Assembly (NCBI RefSeq): GCF_003402575.1
Contig: NZ_BGZJ01000001.1
Location: 124,001 to 188,000 of the forward strand
DNA: 64,000 bases
From: Mesosutterella multiformis
Lineage (GTDB): Bacteria > Pseudomonadota > Gammaproteobacteria > Burkholderiales > Burkholderiaceae_F
Direction of reading: 5' to 3'
In this document: positions 1 to 8,800 of the stretch, one piece after another
Layout of the letters: the number at the start of each line of letters is the position of its first letter
Position numbering within the stretch: the first letter of the stretch is position 1
Program-made: the position numbers and the translations under genes
Notes under the pieces: model-generated
Seen by the model: only the letters and a program-made list of their open reading frames with translations
What the model was told of the DNA's origin: nothing
Database searches by the model: none

Positions 1-897
1 GTGGAGCACAATCGGGCCCCGCTGTGTCTTCAGATTCTGAAGCACGCGGACCAGGTACGAAATATCGTTTCCATCGATCGGCCCGAAATAATTGAGGTCG
101 AACGTGGAGAAGAGGGAGGAAGGAGGCGACACAAAATTCATCGCCTGCTTCTCAAAGCGTTTCGCGAATTCCCAGAGACTCGGAAGATGCGACAGCACCT
201 GCTTCGACCGCTCCCGCGCTCCAAGGAACGCAGGAGTTGAAACGAGCTTCGTCAGGTTCTTTGAAAGCGCTCCGACCGGGGCTGAGATCGAGTAATTGTT
301 GTCGTTCAGAATAATGAGGAGACGGATCTGATCCTTCCAGGACCCGGCGTCATTCAGGGCTTCAATCGCCATGCCGCCGGTGAGCGCCCCGTCGCCAATC
401 ACAGCGACATGCCACCGTTCGGTAGCACCCTGCAGATAAGACGCGACCGCCATGCCAAGCGCCGCGGACACCGAGGTAGACGCGTGCCCTGTGCCAAAGG
501 CGTCATACGGGCTTTCGGAGCGCTTCGGGAACCCCGAAATGCCGCCCGTCTGCCGGAGCGTCGCCATCGCTTCGCGCCGCCCTGTGAGGATCTTATGAGC
601 GTAAGCCTGATGCCCCACATCCCAGACGATCGGATCATCCGGGGTATTGAAGACATAGTGAAGCGCCACGGCAAGCTCCACCGCGCCGAGACTCGACGCC
701 AGGTGACCGCCCGTCTGCGAGACTGAGTTCACAATGAAGTGACGGAGCTCAGCCGCGAGCAGGGGCAGATCCGCGCTGGAAAGCTTCCGCAGATCCTCCG
801 GGGAATTGATCGCCCCGAGGAAACGGTAGGGGTAAGCGTCCCGGGCGTTGATTTCGCCTGCCGTCTCAGTTTTCTTTTCTTTCAGGTCTGTACTCAT
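1..897 (-). CDS. dxs: 1-deoxy-D-xylulose-5-phosphate synthase, N-terminal 299 residues (cut by window edge)
   Basis: Thiamine-diphosphate enzyme that condenses pyruvate with glyceraldehyde 3-phosphate, the first step of the MEP isoprenoid pathway. The frame runs open to base 1. It starts at the ATG at 895-897, which overlaps the ispA stop as TGATG, indicating translational coupling. Visible family landmarks are QTGGHLASSLG near residue 60, the VWDVGHQAYAHK segment, GISGFPKRSES, GTGHASTSVSAALGMA, and the ThDP-binding VIGDGALTGGMA with downstream NDNNYSIS. About half of the usual ~620 residues is present. It is the last gene seen of xseB-ispA-dxs, a common proteobacterial order that pairs it with the prenyl synthase using its downstream products. 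Confidence 0.97.
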   Translation of the reverse strand, partial: MSTDLKEKKTETAGEINARDAYPYRFLGAINSPEDLRKLSSADLPLLAAELRHFIVNSVSQTGGHLASSLGAVELAVALHYVFNTPDDPIVWDVGHQAYAHKILTGRREAMATLRQTGGISGFPKRSESPYDAFGTGHASTSVSAALGMAVASYLQGATERWHVAVIGDGALTGGMAIEALNDAGSWKDQIRLLIILNDNNYSISAPVGALSKNLTKLVSTPAFLGARERSKQVLSHLPSLWEFAKRFEKQAMNFVSPPSSLFSTFDLNYFGPIDGNDISYLVRVLQNLKTQRGPIVLH

Positions 898-1823
898 CAG
901 CGGTCCCGATTGACAACATAGCCCGCGATTTCCGCGAGCCGCTTCGTCGAGCCGGCATAACCCGGCAGTGATTCAATCTGATCCAGAGCCGCAAGCGCTT
1001 CGCTGCAGCTCTGCTGGGCAAGGCTTCTGGCCCCCTCAAGTCCAAGAAGCGACACATAGGTGGGCTTCTCTTCTGCTTCATCCTTTCCGGCGGTTTTTCC
1101 AAGAGTCTCCGCGCTGCCTGTCACATCAAGCACATCATCCACCACCTGGAACGCGAGTCCGATTGCACGCCCAAAATCTGAGAGCGAGTCGAGAAGCTTC
1201 CGCTCATCCGTTTCAGGGATGTCTCCCGACACCGCGCCCATCAGAACCGCGGCCCGGATCAGAGCACCGGTCTTCATCGCGTGAAGCCGCCGCAGATCCT
1301 CAATCGCGATCGCGGCATTCCGGCTTCCGGTAAGCGACAGATCGTACGCCTGACCGCCGCACATGCCGCGGGATCCGGCCGCCTCCGCGAGAATCCGCGT
1401 AAGGCGCACTGCTGACCGCGGCTCAACCGGAGCGTCCGCGATCACCCGGAACGCCTCTGCCTGAAGAGCGTCACCCGCGAGCACCGCTTCGGCAAAACCA
1501 AACTTCGCGTGGGTCGATGCCTTGCCGTGCCGCAGAAGATCGTTATCCATGCAGGGAAGATCGTCATGCACAAGCGAATAGGAATGGATGCATTCAAGGG
1601 AAAGCGCTGCTGCGTCAGCCGCCTCAGGCTTCGCGCGGGTAATCGCGGACGCCGCGTAGCAAAGCAGCGGGCGGACGCGCTTCCCTCCTTCCAGGATCGA
1701 CCAGCGCATCGCTTCATGCAGCCCCTGCGGGAAGACATCCGAACCCGGAATTCCCGCTTCGGCCACACTTTCAAAATGCGCCTGGCGTTCCTTCATCCAG
1801 TCCCTGAAAGACACTTCAGACAT
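897..1823 (-). CDS. ispA: Farnesyl diphosphate synthase (short-chain polyprenyl synthase)
   Basis: Cytosolic prenyltransferase that condenses IPP with DMAPP and GPP to give farnesyl diphosphate for quinone, undecaprenyl and haem O synthesis. Both aspartate-rich motifs are visible: DDLPCMD near residue 86 and DDVLDVTG near residue 230. GGKRVRPLL lies near the N terminus. I chose the ATG at 1821-1823 because AAGGAG sits about 7 nt upstream. Longer in-frame starts would overlap xseB or lack a ribosome binding site. That gives 308 aa, the usual length. It lies 25 nt after the xseB stop and overlaps dxs, so the three genes are likely one operon. Confidence 0.95.
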   Translation of the reverse strand: MSEVSFRDWMKERQAHFESVAEAGIPGSDVFPQGLHEAMRWSILEGGKRVRPLLCYAASAITRAKPEAADAAALSLECIHSYSLVHDDLPCMDNDLLRHGKASTHAKFGFAEAVLAGDALQAEAFRVIADAPVEPRSAVRLTRILAEAAGSRGMCGGQAYDLSLTGSRNAAIAIEDLRRLHAMKTGALIRAAVLMGAVSGDIPETDERKLLDSLSDFGRAIGLAFQVVDDVLDVTGSAETLGKTAGKDEAEEKPTYVSLLGLEGARSLAQQSCSEALAALDQIESLPGYAGSTKRLAEIAGYVVNRDR

Positions 1824-1848
1824 CTGTTTCTCCTTGGCGTTCATTGCG

Positions 1849-2178
1849 TCAGAAAGGAACGTCGCCGAAATCATCCGAAGCGGCAGGCGAGGCGGCAGCG
1901 GAGGCCGCAGGCTCAGCCCGCGACGCGCTGTCAGGCCGGAGGTCTGACGCCTTCACAGGGGAGAGCTTTCCCTCTTCATCCAGCTTCCGGATCCGTTCCT
2001 CAGCGCGGTCAAGCTTGGCACGGCACGCCTTCGTGAGCGCAATGCCGCGGGCATAGCTTTCAACCGACTCTTCAAGTGTCAGTCCGCCCTGCTCCATACG
2101 GCCGACTAGCGATTCAAGTTCGCTCATCGCTTCTTCATACGAGAGCTTCTCCGGGTCCTTCTGCGCCTTAACCGACAT
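1849..2178 (-). CDS. xseB: Exodeoxyribonuclease VII small subunit
   Basis: Small subunit of exonuclease VII, which with XseA degrades single-stranded DNA to oligonucleotides. The N-terminal ~65 residues carry the family signature: SYEEAMSELESLVGRME, then GLTLEESVESYARGI and a helical LDRAEERIRKLD stretch. The remaining ~40 residues are an alanine/serine-rich low-complexity tail, so the protein (109 aa) is longer than the usual ~80. The start is the ATG at 2176-2178, with GAGG upstream; a TTG five codons earlier is less likely. First gene of the xseB-ispA-dxs operon. Confidence 0.93.
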   Translation of the reverse strand: MSVKAQKDPEKLSYEEAMSELESLVGRMEQGGLTLEESVESYARGIALTKACRAKLDRAEERIRKLDEEGKLSPVKASDLRPDSASRAEPAASAAASPAASDDFGDVPF

Positions 2179-2393
2179 CCGCACAATCCTCAAACCAAAA
2201 AGAATTCACCATGGGGGTATTTTACCGGGCTTGATGGGTATGCAACACGCTTTCCGGAGCCAATGCGCTCCGGGACACTATGTGAAATCGGTATCCTGAA
2301 GGATCGCAGCTATTCTCACCTGACCGGCATCGCTAAAATGTAAAAATCTTTGCCGCCGGCGGCGGCTGTTTCCGGTTTTCAAAGGTTTTCCCC

Positions 2394-3272
2394 ATGCAGT
2401 CTCTCTGGATGCTTCTCGCGTCGCTTTTCTTCGCCCTTATGGCCGCCTGTACCAAGTGGGGTGCCGCAGACTACGGAACTTTCACGCTTGTCTTCTACCG
2501 TTCCGCGATTGGCTGCATCGCGATTGCCGCCTGGATCATCGCGACGAGACGGGAAATCCGGACGCATTACCTCTGGGGACACTTCAAGCGCTGTTTCATC
2601 GGTATCGGGAACCTCGCTTTATGGTTCTGGACGCTGGGCAAGCTGCCGCTTGAAACCGGCATGACACTGAACTACACAAGCCCGCTCTTCATGGCGCTTT
2701 TCGTCGTCGCGGTCTCCTATAAAAAGAAGCTCCCGGTCGCCTGGAGCCTGATCGCCGCGATTGCTGTCGGGTTTGTCGGCATTCTGATGGTACTTCGGCC
2801 CACTGTCTCTGCGGGACAGGAGCATATCGCTCTGATCGGTCTTGCCTGCGGCATCCTTTCAACCTGGGCGTATCTGCAGGTCCGGGATCTGAATAAACTG
2901 CACGAACCGGTCTGGAGGATTGTTTTCTACTTCACGTTTTTCGGTTCCCTCTTTGGGCTCCTTGGCTCGTTCTTTGAGCCGGGCGGCATTTCGGTTGTGC
3001 CCTCTTTCCGTGGTATCGCGGCGCTCGCCGGTACCGGGCTCTTCGGGCTATTTGCGCAGCTCTGCCTTACGCGGGCGTTCGGCGCCGGGAATCTTCTCCT
3101 TACCTCTGTGCTTCAGTTCTCGGCGATTGCTTTCTCTGCCGTAATCAGCGCGGTGTTCTTCGGGGAGTCGATTCCGCCAGTCGCGATTCTTGGCATCGCG
3201 GTCATCATCGCCGCTGGCTCCGCAGCGACACTCCTCACGAAGAGCCACATGAAAGCCATCGATCACAAGTAG
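2394..3272 (+). CDS. EamA-family transporter (drug/metabolite transporter superfamily), copy 1
   Basis: Inner-membrane carrier of 292 aa with about ten hydrophobic segments arranged as two EamA repeats. The N terminus (WMLLASLFFALMAACTKWGA) and the LNYTSPLFMALFV segment near residue 105 are typical of the family. The substrate cannot be told from sequence; members export metabolites or amino acids. AAAGG precedes the ATG. A closely similar paralogue follows 87 nt downstream on the same strand, so the pair probably arose by tandem duplication and may be co-transcribed or act together. Confidence 0.88.
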   Translation: MQSLWMLLASLFFALMAACTKWGAADYGTFTLVFYRSAIGCIAIAAWIIATRREIRTHYLWGHFKRCFIGIGNLALWFWTLGKLPLETGMTLNYTSPLFMALFVVAVSYKKKLPVAWSLIAAIAVGFVGILMVLRPTVSAGQEHIALIGLACGILSTWAYLQVRDLNKLHEPVWRIVFYFTFFGSLFGLLGSFFEPGGISVVPSFRGIAALAGTGLFGLFAQLCLTRAFGAGNLLLTSVLQFSAIAFSAVISAVFFGESIPPVAILGIAVIIAAGSAATLLTKSHMKAIDHK

Positions 3273-3359
3273 AGAGGATGCGGCGGGCCATGCACGCGCG
3301 GCGCTAAAATGTGCGCCTTCATTGATTAAATTCTTCACCCGCCTGCCGCGGAGCTTCGC

Positions 3360-4229
3360 ATGCGATCATTCTGGATGCTCGGGGCGTCGTTCTTCTTCGC
3401 CCTTATGGCTGCCTTTGTGAAAATGGGGGCAAGCCACTTTTCATTCTTTGAACTCGTCGGTTACCGGTCGCTTTTCGGTGTGATTCTGATTGGAGGGTGG
3501 ATCTTCGCCACTCACCGCACAATCCGGACGCCTTATATTTTCGGTCACTTCAAGCGAAGCTTCATCGGCACCTTCTCGATGACGATCTGGTTCTATTCGA
3601 TGGGGTTTCTGCCGCTCGCTACAGGTCTCACGCTGAACTACACGAACCCGATCTTCATGGCGCTCTTCGTATTTGTGATGGTGCTGAGACGGCACGCGAA
3701 AATTCCCTGGGGGCTGATCATCGCGACCATTGCAGGGTTCGCCGGTGTCGTCCTGATGCTGCATCCGACTGTTGAAACCGGACAGATCAAACCGGCTCTG
3801 ATCGGCCTCTGCTCCGGATTCCTCGCTGCCTTTGTGGGACTTCAGATCCGGGAACTCGCGAAGCTTCACGAGCCGACCTGGCGAATCGTGTTCTACTACA
3901 CGTCGTTCGGCACGCTCTGGGGCTTTATCGGTCACCTCATCGCGCACGGGAGCTTCTCCGCCATCAATATGCAGAGCCTCCTCCCGCTCACCGGCATGGG
4001 TATCTCGGCCACCATCGCTCAGCTCTGCATGACGCAGGCCTACGGCGTGAAGAACATTCTCGTGTCGTCTGTCCTTCAGTACTCCGCGATTATTTTCGCA
4101 ACGATCTTCGGTTACTTCTTCTTCGGTGACCGGATTTCGCTTGACGCGGGCGTCGGTATCGCGATCATTATCGCGGCCGGCATCGTAGCAACACTTTTTA
4201 TCAAGAAAAATCAGGCAAAGCACGGCTAA
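3360..4229 (+). CDS. EamA-family transporter (drug/metabolite transporter superfamily), copy 2
   Basis: 289-aa membrane protein colinear with its upstream neighbour across the whole length. Shared blocks include MLGASFFFALMAAFVKMGA, LNYTNPIFMALFVF, KLHEPTWRIVFYYT and SSVLQYSAIIFA. About ten transmembrane helices are expected. The two proteins differ enough to be old paralogues rather than a recent copy. The substrate is unknown. It ends with a short basic tail (KKNQAKHG), which would be cytoplasmic. Confidence 0.88.
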   Translation: MRSFWMLGASFFFALMAAFVKMGASHFSFFELVGYRSLFGVILIGGWIFATHRTIRTPYIFGHFKRSFIGTFSMTIWFYSMGFLPLATGLTLNYTNPIFMALFVFVMVLRRHAKIPWGLIIATIAGFAGVVLMLHPTVETGQIKPALIGLCSGFLAAFVGLQIRELAKLHEPTWRIVFYYTSFGTLWGFIGHLIAHGSFSAINMQSLLPLTGMGISATIAQLCMTQAYGVKNILVSSVLQYSAIIFATIFGYFFFGDRISLDAGVGIAIIIAAGIVATLFIKKNQAKHG

Positions 4230-4303
4230 GGATCTCGCGCGGGGACTTCCCGCGCTATCCTTTACCGATCAGTAACTTTTTCCAGAAGGATACCCGGAAC
4301 GCC

Positions 4304-4729
4304 ATGACTCTTCGCCGTTCGATTTTTGCCGCGGCCATTGCCGCCATGATCTCGACCACTGCTTTTGCTGCCCCTGGCGCCGCCGCGTCTCTTGCCGGCA
4401 CGAGCTGGATGATGGAGCTTCCGAAGGGCTCAAGCTGCGAGGTGCCGCCTGAGATTCAGTTCAGGAAAGACGGCTCAATTGCCGGAAACGCGGGCTGCAA
4501 TGACTTCAAAGGAAGCTGGAAGGCGGATGGCGACTCGCTTTCCGTGAACTATCAGCCGACCACGGACCGCCGCTGCGCGAAAGCGTTCCTCGAACCTGAG
4601 GCCGCCTTCACCACGGCCCTGAAGGGCGTGAAGACTGTGAAGAAGGATGGCAAGGGACTTCTTCTTATCAATGCCGAAGGGAAGACTCTGCTTCGCATCG
4701 TGCCGTCAGTCGCCGGCGCCTGCGACTGA
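4304..4729 (+). CDS. META domain-containing exported protein (HslJ-like)
   Basis: 141-aa protein with a clear signal peptide (basic MTLRRS, hydrophobic alanine-rich core, cleavage probably after TAFA). The mature part is one META domain: LAGTSWMMEL, IQFRKDGSIAGNAGCNDFKG, then a strand-rich end. The GCNxF element is the domain hallmark. Such proteins are periplasmic or outer-membrane associated and have been linked to heat or novobiocin tolerance in enteric bacteria; the role here is unproven. Four cysteines in the mature part suggest disulfides. A strong terminator follows. Confidence 0.82.
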   Translation: MTLRRSIFAAAIAAMISTTAFAAPGAAASLAGTSWMMELPKGSSCEVPPEIQFRKDGSIAGNAGCNDFKGSWKADGDSLSVNYQPTTDRRCAKAFLEPEAAFTTALKGVKTVKKDGKGLLLINAEGKTLLRIVPSVAGACD

Positions 4730-4750
4730 GACCTCGCTCCCGCTTTGAAG

Positions 4751-4797
4751 CAATAAAAAATCCTGGAATTTTTTAAGTTCCAGGATTCTTTTTTTCA
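4751..4797. terminator. Bidirectional Rho-independent terminator between the META gene and napB
   Basis: A ten-base stem (AATCCTGGAA / TTCCAGGATT) is flanked by an A-run on the left and a T-run on the right, so it works on either strand. It sits between convergent genes. A second perfect hairpin (GAAGAGGCGG / CCGCCTCTTC, 4800-4823) lies right beside it on the napB side. Confidence 0.88.
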
Positions 4798-4837
4798 GCG
4801 AAGAGGCGGAAAACCGCCTCTTCCCGCAAGCGAGCAA

Positions 4838-5185
4838 TTAGTTATTGTTCGCCGGGCTGTGGCAGATCGTGCAGTTCCAGCGCTGGGGGGCAACGGTCAT
4901 CTTGCCGTCTTTGCCCTTCACCCAGTGGTTGGCCGGCATTTCAGTGCCTTCCTCACCCTTCTTTGCCTTGCCGATACGACCGTAGTCGTCGGCGTGGCAC
5001 ATCACGCACATGTTCTTGTCCTTCGTGATTTCCATGCCCTTCGTGTCATGCTTGATCAGGACATTCACGGGACCGGCGGAAGCCGCCGTCTGAGTCTGGG
5101 CAGCGGCCGCGTTGCCGGCGAGCGCCACACTGAACATAGCTGCAATACCGCTCAGAACCGCAGCCTTAAGAGCTTTTTTCATCAT
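4838..5185 (-). CDS. napB: Periplasmic nitrate reductase, dihaem cytochrome c subunit
   Basis: Electron-transfer subunit that passes electrons to NapA in the periplasm. The 115-aa precursor has a signal peptide (MMKKALKAAVLSGIAAMFSV, cleavage near NAAAA). It has two haem c attachment motifs, CVMCH and CTICH, spaced as in NapB. The preceding KHDTKGMEITKD and the MPANHWVKGKDGK segment match the NapB pattern. AGAGGA lies upstream of the start. It is 74 nt downstream of napA on the same strand. At 115 aa it is shorter than enterobacterial NapB. Confidence 0.9.
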   Translation of the reverse strand: MMKKALKAAVLSGIAAMFSVALAGNAAAAQTQTAASAGPVNVLIKHDTKGMEITKDKNMCVMCHADDYGRIGKAKKGEEGTEMPANHWVKGKDGKMTVAPQRWNCTICHSPANNN

Positions 5186-5259
5186 GATTAATTCCTCTTT
5201 TCCGCCTCCGGATCCCGCCGACTGGCGGCGGAGAACCGGAAGCTGGTTACGGTTAGATA

Positions 5260-8001
5260 TCAGGCCTTCTCAACACGGATTGCGCACTTCTTGTAATCCG
5301 GTTCAAGAGAGAGCGGGCAGGTCGCGTCGAGGCAGAGCTGGTTCATCTGAACGTTCTCGTCAAAGAACGCAGCGAACGTGATACCGCGGGTAACCGGCAT
5401 ACGGCCGCCGATGCAGGCCTTCGCGAACACCGTGGCGCGGCGGCTCGTGATCTTGATGCGATCGCCGTCCGCAATGCCGCGGGCCTTGGCGTCAGCCGCG
5501 TTCATGTAGAGCATGCCTTCCGGCAGGGCCTTATGGAGCGCCGCGACACGGCCGGTCATCGAACCGGTGTGCCAATGCTCCATGAAGCGGCCCGTATCAA
5601 ACCAGAGGTCGTAGTGCGAATCCGGCACTTCAACCGCTTCAGCATACGGACGGAAGAAGATCTTCGCCTTGCCAGGCAGCGGCTTCGGAGTCTTATCCGT
5701 CACAGCGTCGAGGTTGCCGGAAGGAATCGCCTTCATCAGCGGGCCGTAGAAGAGGAAGTCCGCGCCGTTGCAGAACGGGTCATACATGCCGTTGAAGCGG
5801 TAAGAAATGCTCTTGCCGTTGATGTAGGGCCAGACAATGCCGTGTCCCTTCACCACTTCATCGAAGTGAGCGATCTGGTGAGCGCCCTGAGTGAACTGCC
5901 AGTACTCCTCGTACAGAGCCTTTTCCGGGAACCAGCCGTCACCGAGATCCTCAGCCGTGCCGCAGTGAACACCCTTATAGAGCGGATCCGGCCAGGCAAC
6001 CTTCTTCGCGAAGGCATTGTGGAAGACCACATCGTAGAGCGAGGCCTCGGGGTCGATACCCATCGCCTTTGCCTTGTCGAGCACATTCGGGAGGGTCTTG
6101 CCGCCCGGCAGCTTCTGCTCGCACCAGCATTCCTTCACCTTGAAGCGCTTCGCGAATTCCAGCATCATCCAGACGTCAGACTTGGCTTCGCCCGGAGCCT
6201 GCACCATCTGAGACCAGCCATTCGTACGGCGTTCGCCGTTGCCGTAAGCGCCCCACTTTTCGAAGATCATCGCAGCCGGCAGGATAAGGTCAGCCGCGTT
6301 CTTAGCGGAGAACGTCGGGTAGGCATCCGCCACCACGATGAAGTTCTCGGGCTTACGGGCAGCCTTCAGCCAGTGCGTGGCATTCGGGAGGGACTGGAAG
6401 ATGTTCACGACCTGCGTCCAGAGGACGCGCATCGAGCCGTCTTCAAGACCGCGGACCATCTTCATCGCGTCGAAGCCCACCTGGCCATTCAGCGTGCCTT
6501 CAGGCAGACCCCAGATCTTTTCAGCCTTGGCGCGGTGCGCGGGATTCGCGACCAGCATGTCAGACGGCAGACGGTGAGAGAACGTGCCGACTTCACGGCA
6601 GGTACCGCAGGCAGAAGGCTGACCGGTGAGCGAGAACATGCTGCTGCCCGGCTTCGCCTGCTTGCCCATCAGGAGGTGAATCGCGTAGAGCTGCTCATTG
6701 ATCCACGAGCCGCGCTGGTGCTGGTTCGTGCCCATGCAGCCAGTCGACAGCACACGGTTCGCCTTGTCGCAGTAAACGTCAGCGAGCATCTTCAGCTTCT
6801 TCGCGAAGTCAGAAGTGGACTCGTCAGGATTGCCCTTCGCGACGCGGGAAACGAATTCAAGCGTATAGGGTTCAACACCCTTCTTGAAGTCTTCGATCGT
6901 GATCTGCCAGTGATTGCCGGCGGGGCCGCCCGCATTCTTCTGCTCAACCGCTTCACCCGGAGCCTTGCGCTGGGCGATAGCTTCATCCTCAGAGAGGACC
7001 TTCTTCACCTGCTTCGCCTGGGTATCACGCTCAGCCGGATAGGCAAACTTCTCGGTCGGACGCATGCCGTAACCGATGTCATACGGACCGGTCGCGAAGA
7101 TGCAGTGCTTCTCGATGAAGTCCTTGTCGTAGCAGCCGCGGTGCATGATTTCGCGAAGAATGTAGTTCGCGATCGCGAGGTCCGTGTTCGGCTTGAAGAT
7201 GATATCGACGTCAGCAAAACGGGAGGAGAGCGTCGGATGGGTCTGGATATTGAAGATCTTGTAACCCGGGTTCGCGCGCTTCGCGGCAACGATGCGGTTC
7301 CAGAGCACCGGGTGGGCTTCCGCGGGGTTGTTGCCCCAGAGGACCAGGTTCTGCGTGATTTCCAGATCGTGATAGCAGGCGGACGGCTCGTCAACACCGA
7401 AGGTCTGATACATACCGACCACGGCGGAAGCCATGCACAGACGGGCGTTCGGGTCGATGTTATTCGAGCGGAAGCCAGCCTTCAGAAGTTTCACAACGGC
7501 GACGCCTTCCGGAATCGTGTACTGACCGGAACCGAAAATGCCGACGCCGGTCGGGCCGAGTTCCTGATAGGCCTTGCGCCAGTGCTTCTCGAGCTCGTCA
7601 AACGCTTCCTTCCAGGACACAGGCTCAAACTTGCCGTTCTTATCGAACTTGCCGTTCGTACGGCGCATCAGGGGCTGCGTGAGACGGTCCTTGCCGTAGA
7701 TAATCTCAGAGTTGTAGTAGCCCTTCATGCAGGTGAGACCGCGATTCACTTCGCAGTCCGGATCACCCTTCGTGGCCACAATCTTGCCGTTCTTCGTACC
7801 GACCAGGAGGCCGCAGCCCGTGCCGCAGAAACGGCACACGCCCTTCGTCCACTTGATGCCCTGCTCAGCGGCAGCGGCTTCATTCGCGGCAATAACAGTG
7901 ATCGGAATGCCTGCGATCTTGGCTGCGGAAGCAGCGACGCCAGCCTTCATCAGACGGCGACGGCTCACGCGGACCGCAGAAACCGGGTTCTGGTTCTCCA
8001 T
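5260..8001 (-). CDS. napA: Periplasmic nitrate reductase, molybdopterin catalytic subunit
   Basis: Reduces nitrate to nitrite in the periplasm with a bis-MGD molybdenum cofactor and one [4Fe-4S] cluster. The N terminus is a twin-arginine signal (SRRRLMKAG). The cluster ligands are visible in CRFCGTGC and, further on, LTCMKGYY. The cysteine in ARLCMASAV near residue 185 is the expected Mo ligand. At 913 aa it is longer than the ~830-aa enterobacterial enzyme and has an insert around residues 310-400, resembling the long form known from epsilonproteobacteria and some anaerobes. GAGGAG precedes the ATG. The cluster here is napD-napA-napB; no napC, napG, napH or napF is visible nearby. Confidence 0.96.
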   Translation of the reverse strand: MENQNPVSAVRVSRRRLMKAGVAASAAKIAGIPITVIAANEAAAAEQGIKWTKGVCRFCGTGCGLLVGTKNGKIVATKGDPDCEVNRGLTCMKGYYNSEIIYGKDRLTQPLMRRTNGKFDKNGKFEPVSWKEAFDELEKHWRKAYQELGPTGVGIFGSGQYTIPEGVAVVKLLKAGFRSNNIDPNARLCMASAVVGMYQTFGVDEPSACYHDLEITQNLVLWGNNPAEAHPVLWNRIVAAKRANPGYKIFNIQTHPTLSSRFADVDIIFKPNTDLAIANYILREIMHRGCYDKDFIEKHCIFATGPYDIGYGMRPTEKFAYPAERDTQAKQVKKVLSEDEAIAQRKAPGEAVEQKNAGGPAGNHWQITIEDFKKGVEPYTLEFVSRVAKGNPDESTSDFAKKLKMLADVYCDKANRVLSTGCMGTNQHQRGSWINEQLYAIHLLMGKQAKPGSSMFSLTGQPSACGTCREVGTFSHRLPSDMLVANPAHRAKAEKIWGLPEGTLNGQVGFDAMKMVRGLEDGSMRVLWTQVVNIFQSLPNATHWLKAARKPENFIVVADAYPTFSAKNAADLILPAAMIFEKWGAYGNGERRTNGWSQMVQAPGEAKSDVWMMLEFAKRFKVKECWCEQKLPGGKTLPNVLDKAKAMGIDPEASLYDVVFHNAFAKKVAWPDPLYKGVHCGTAEDLGDGWFPEKALYEEYWQFTQGAHQIAHFDEVVKGHGIVWPYINGKSISYRFNGMYDPFCNGADFLFYGPLMKAIPSGNLDAVTDKTPKPLPGKAKIFFRPYAEAVEVPDSHYDLWFDTGRFMEHWHTGSMTGRVAALHKALPEGMLYMNAADAKARGIADGDRIKITSRRATVFAKACIGGRMPVTRGITFAAFFDENVQMNQLCLDATCPLSLEPDYKKCAIRVEKA

Positions 8002-8157
8002 TTGCTTCTCCTCTTTATACCCCGCAGAGCGGCTTATTAAGTGTGTGCCGCTTTCTGTCGGGTGGCGTCCGCCAGAGAATGCTGCAGGAGTCTCCCGAAC
8101 TCCTATTTCCCCGGGTTTCAGCCGTTGATAAAACTGCTTTAAATACTGCTTTGTAAA

Positions 8158-8403
8158 TTACTGCTGTTCTTCTTCCGTATCTTCCAGGTTCGCGACCAGA
8201 GAGACATTCTGGATGCCGGGAAGCGTGATCAAATCCTTGAAGAGATCCGCCTCGCTCTGAATCGTTTCACCTTCAATCACGGCAATAAAGCGTTCGGCGT
8301 CAGGATCACGGTGATAAATCTCGAGACCCTTCCCTTCCACGCTTTGCACGGCTTTCTCCAGTTCTCCCGGATTTGCCGTGACGAGTACGCCTGAATAAAA
8401 CAT
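8158..8403 (-). CDS. napD: NapD-type chaperone for NapA maturation
   Basis: Small cytoplasmic protein that binds the NapA twin-arginine signal and holds back export until the cofactor is loaded. The 81-aa product has the family pattern: YSGVLVTANPGELEKAV at the start, EIYHRDPDAERFIAVIEG in the middle and LPGIQNVSLVANL near the end, followed by an acidic tail. I chose the ATG at 8401-8403 because NapD proteins begin just before this first strand; a GTG 11 codons upstream is possible. It is 156 nt upstream of napA and first in the operon. Confidence 0.85.
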   Translation of the reverse strand: MFYSGVLVTANPGELEKAVQSVEGKGLEIYHRDPDAERFIAVIEGETIQSEADLFKDLITLPGIQNVSLVANLEDTEEEQQ

Positions 8404-8754
8404 CTTTCTTTTGTTTCCTTCGTGTGAGATGAACACATCCGGCAGCCTTTATTCCTCGTGAGAAACCGAGGCGCTGCCACAGGGAAACTCTCCTGACAGA
8501 GCCCTTGTCCGAGCTCTACCCCGTAGTGAGGAGCTTCCTTAGCGCTGCGGACTTAAGCCGGCAGTCCTAAACAGACTCCCTACGGTAGGTTTATGAAAAC
8601 TGTATTTTAAAGACAGTATTACTCCCTGAGTAGTCTCTCGGGGATTTCACTGAAGCGTATCGAAATTGATACTTTCTACCCTATATAGCTATCACAGTTA
8701 GGTTTTGGGATTAAAGTCTTATACGTTTCTTTATTCAATTTATTCATAGCGTTA
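8404..8754 (-). promoter_or_regulatory. Leader/promoter region of the napDAB operon
   Basis: No gene is seen in this ~350-base stretch between napD and the polA terminator. It holds an inverted repeat GTATCGAAATTGATAC at 8657-8672, which could be a regulator site. It also holds short structured segments around 8513-8585 and 8600-8640 that partly resemble the leader of the Sel1-repeat gene near 33870-33945. Neither a clear FNR box (TTGAT-N4-ATCAA) nor a NarL heptamer pair was recognised. The AT-rich part at 8680-8754 is the likely promoter zone. Confidence 0.35.
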
Positions 8755-8782
8755 ATAAAAAAGGAGTCCCGAAGGACTCCTT
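8755..8782 (-). terminator. Rho-independent terminator of polA
   Basis: On the minus strand a nine-base stem (AAGGAGTCC / GGACTCCTT, CGAA-type loop) is followed by a T-run (A-run at 8757-8762 on the plus strand). It lies just after the polA stop. Confidence 0.88.
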
Positions 8783-8800
8783 TCCCCAGACCTGTCCGGT

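Noticed and set aside
5533-8040. An 835-codon open frame antisense to napA
   Set aside because: It lies entirely opposite napA, has no ribosome site and no recognisable domains. Long antisense frames are expected opposite GC-rich coding sequence.
8404-8754. FNR box or molybdenum-cofactor riboswitch upstream of napD
   Set aside because: No sequence close to TTGAT-N4-ATCAA and no recognisable Moco RNA core could be found by eye.
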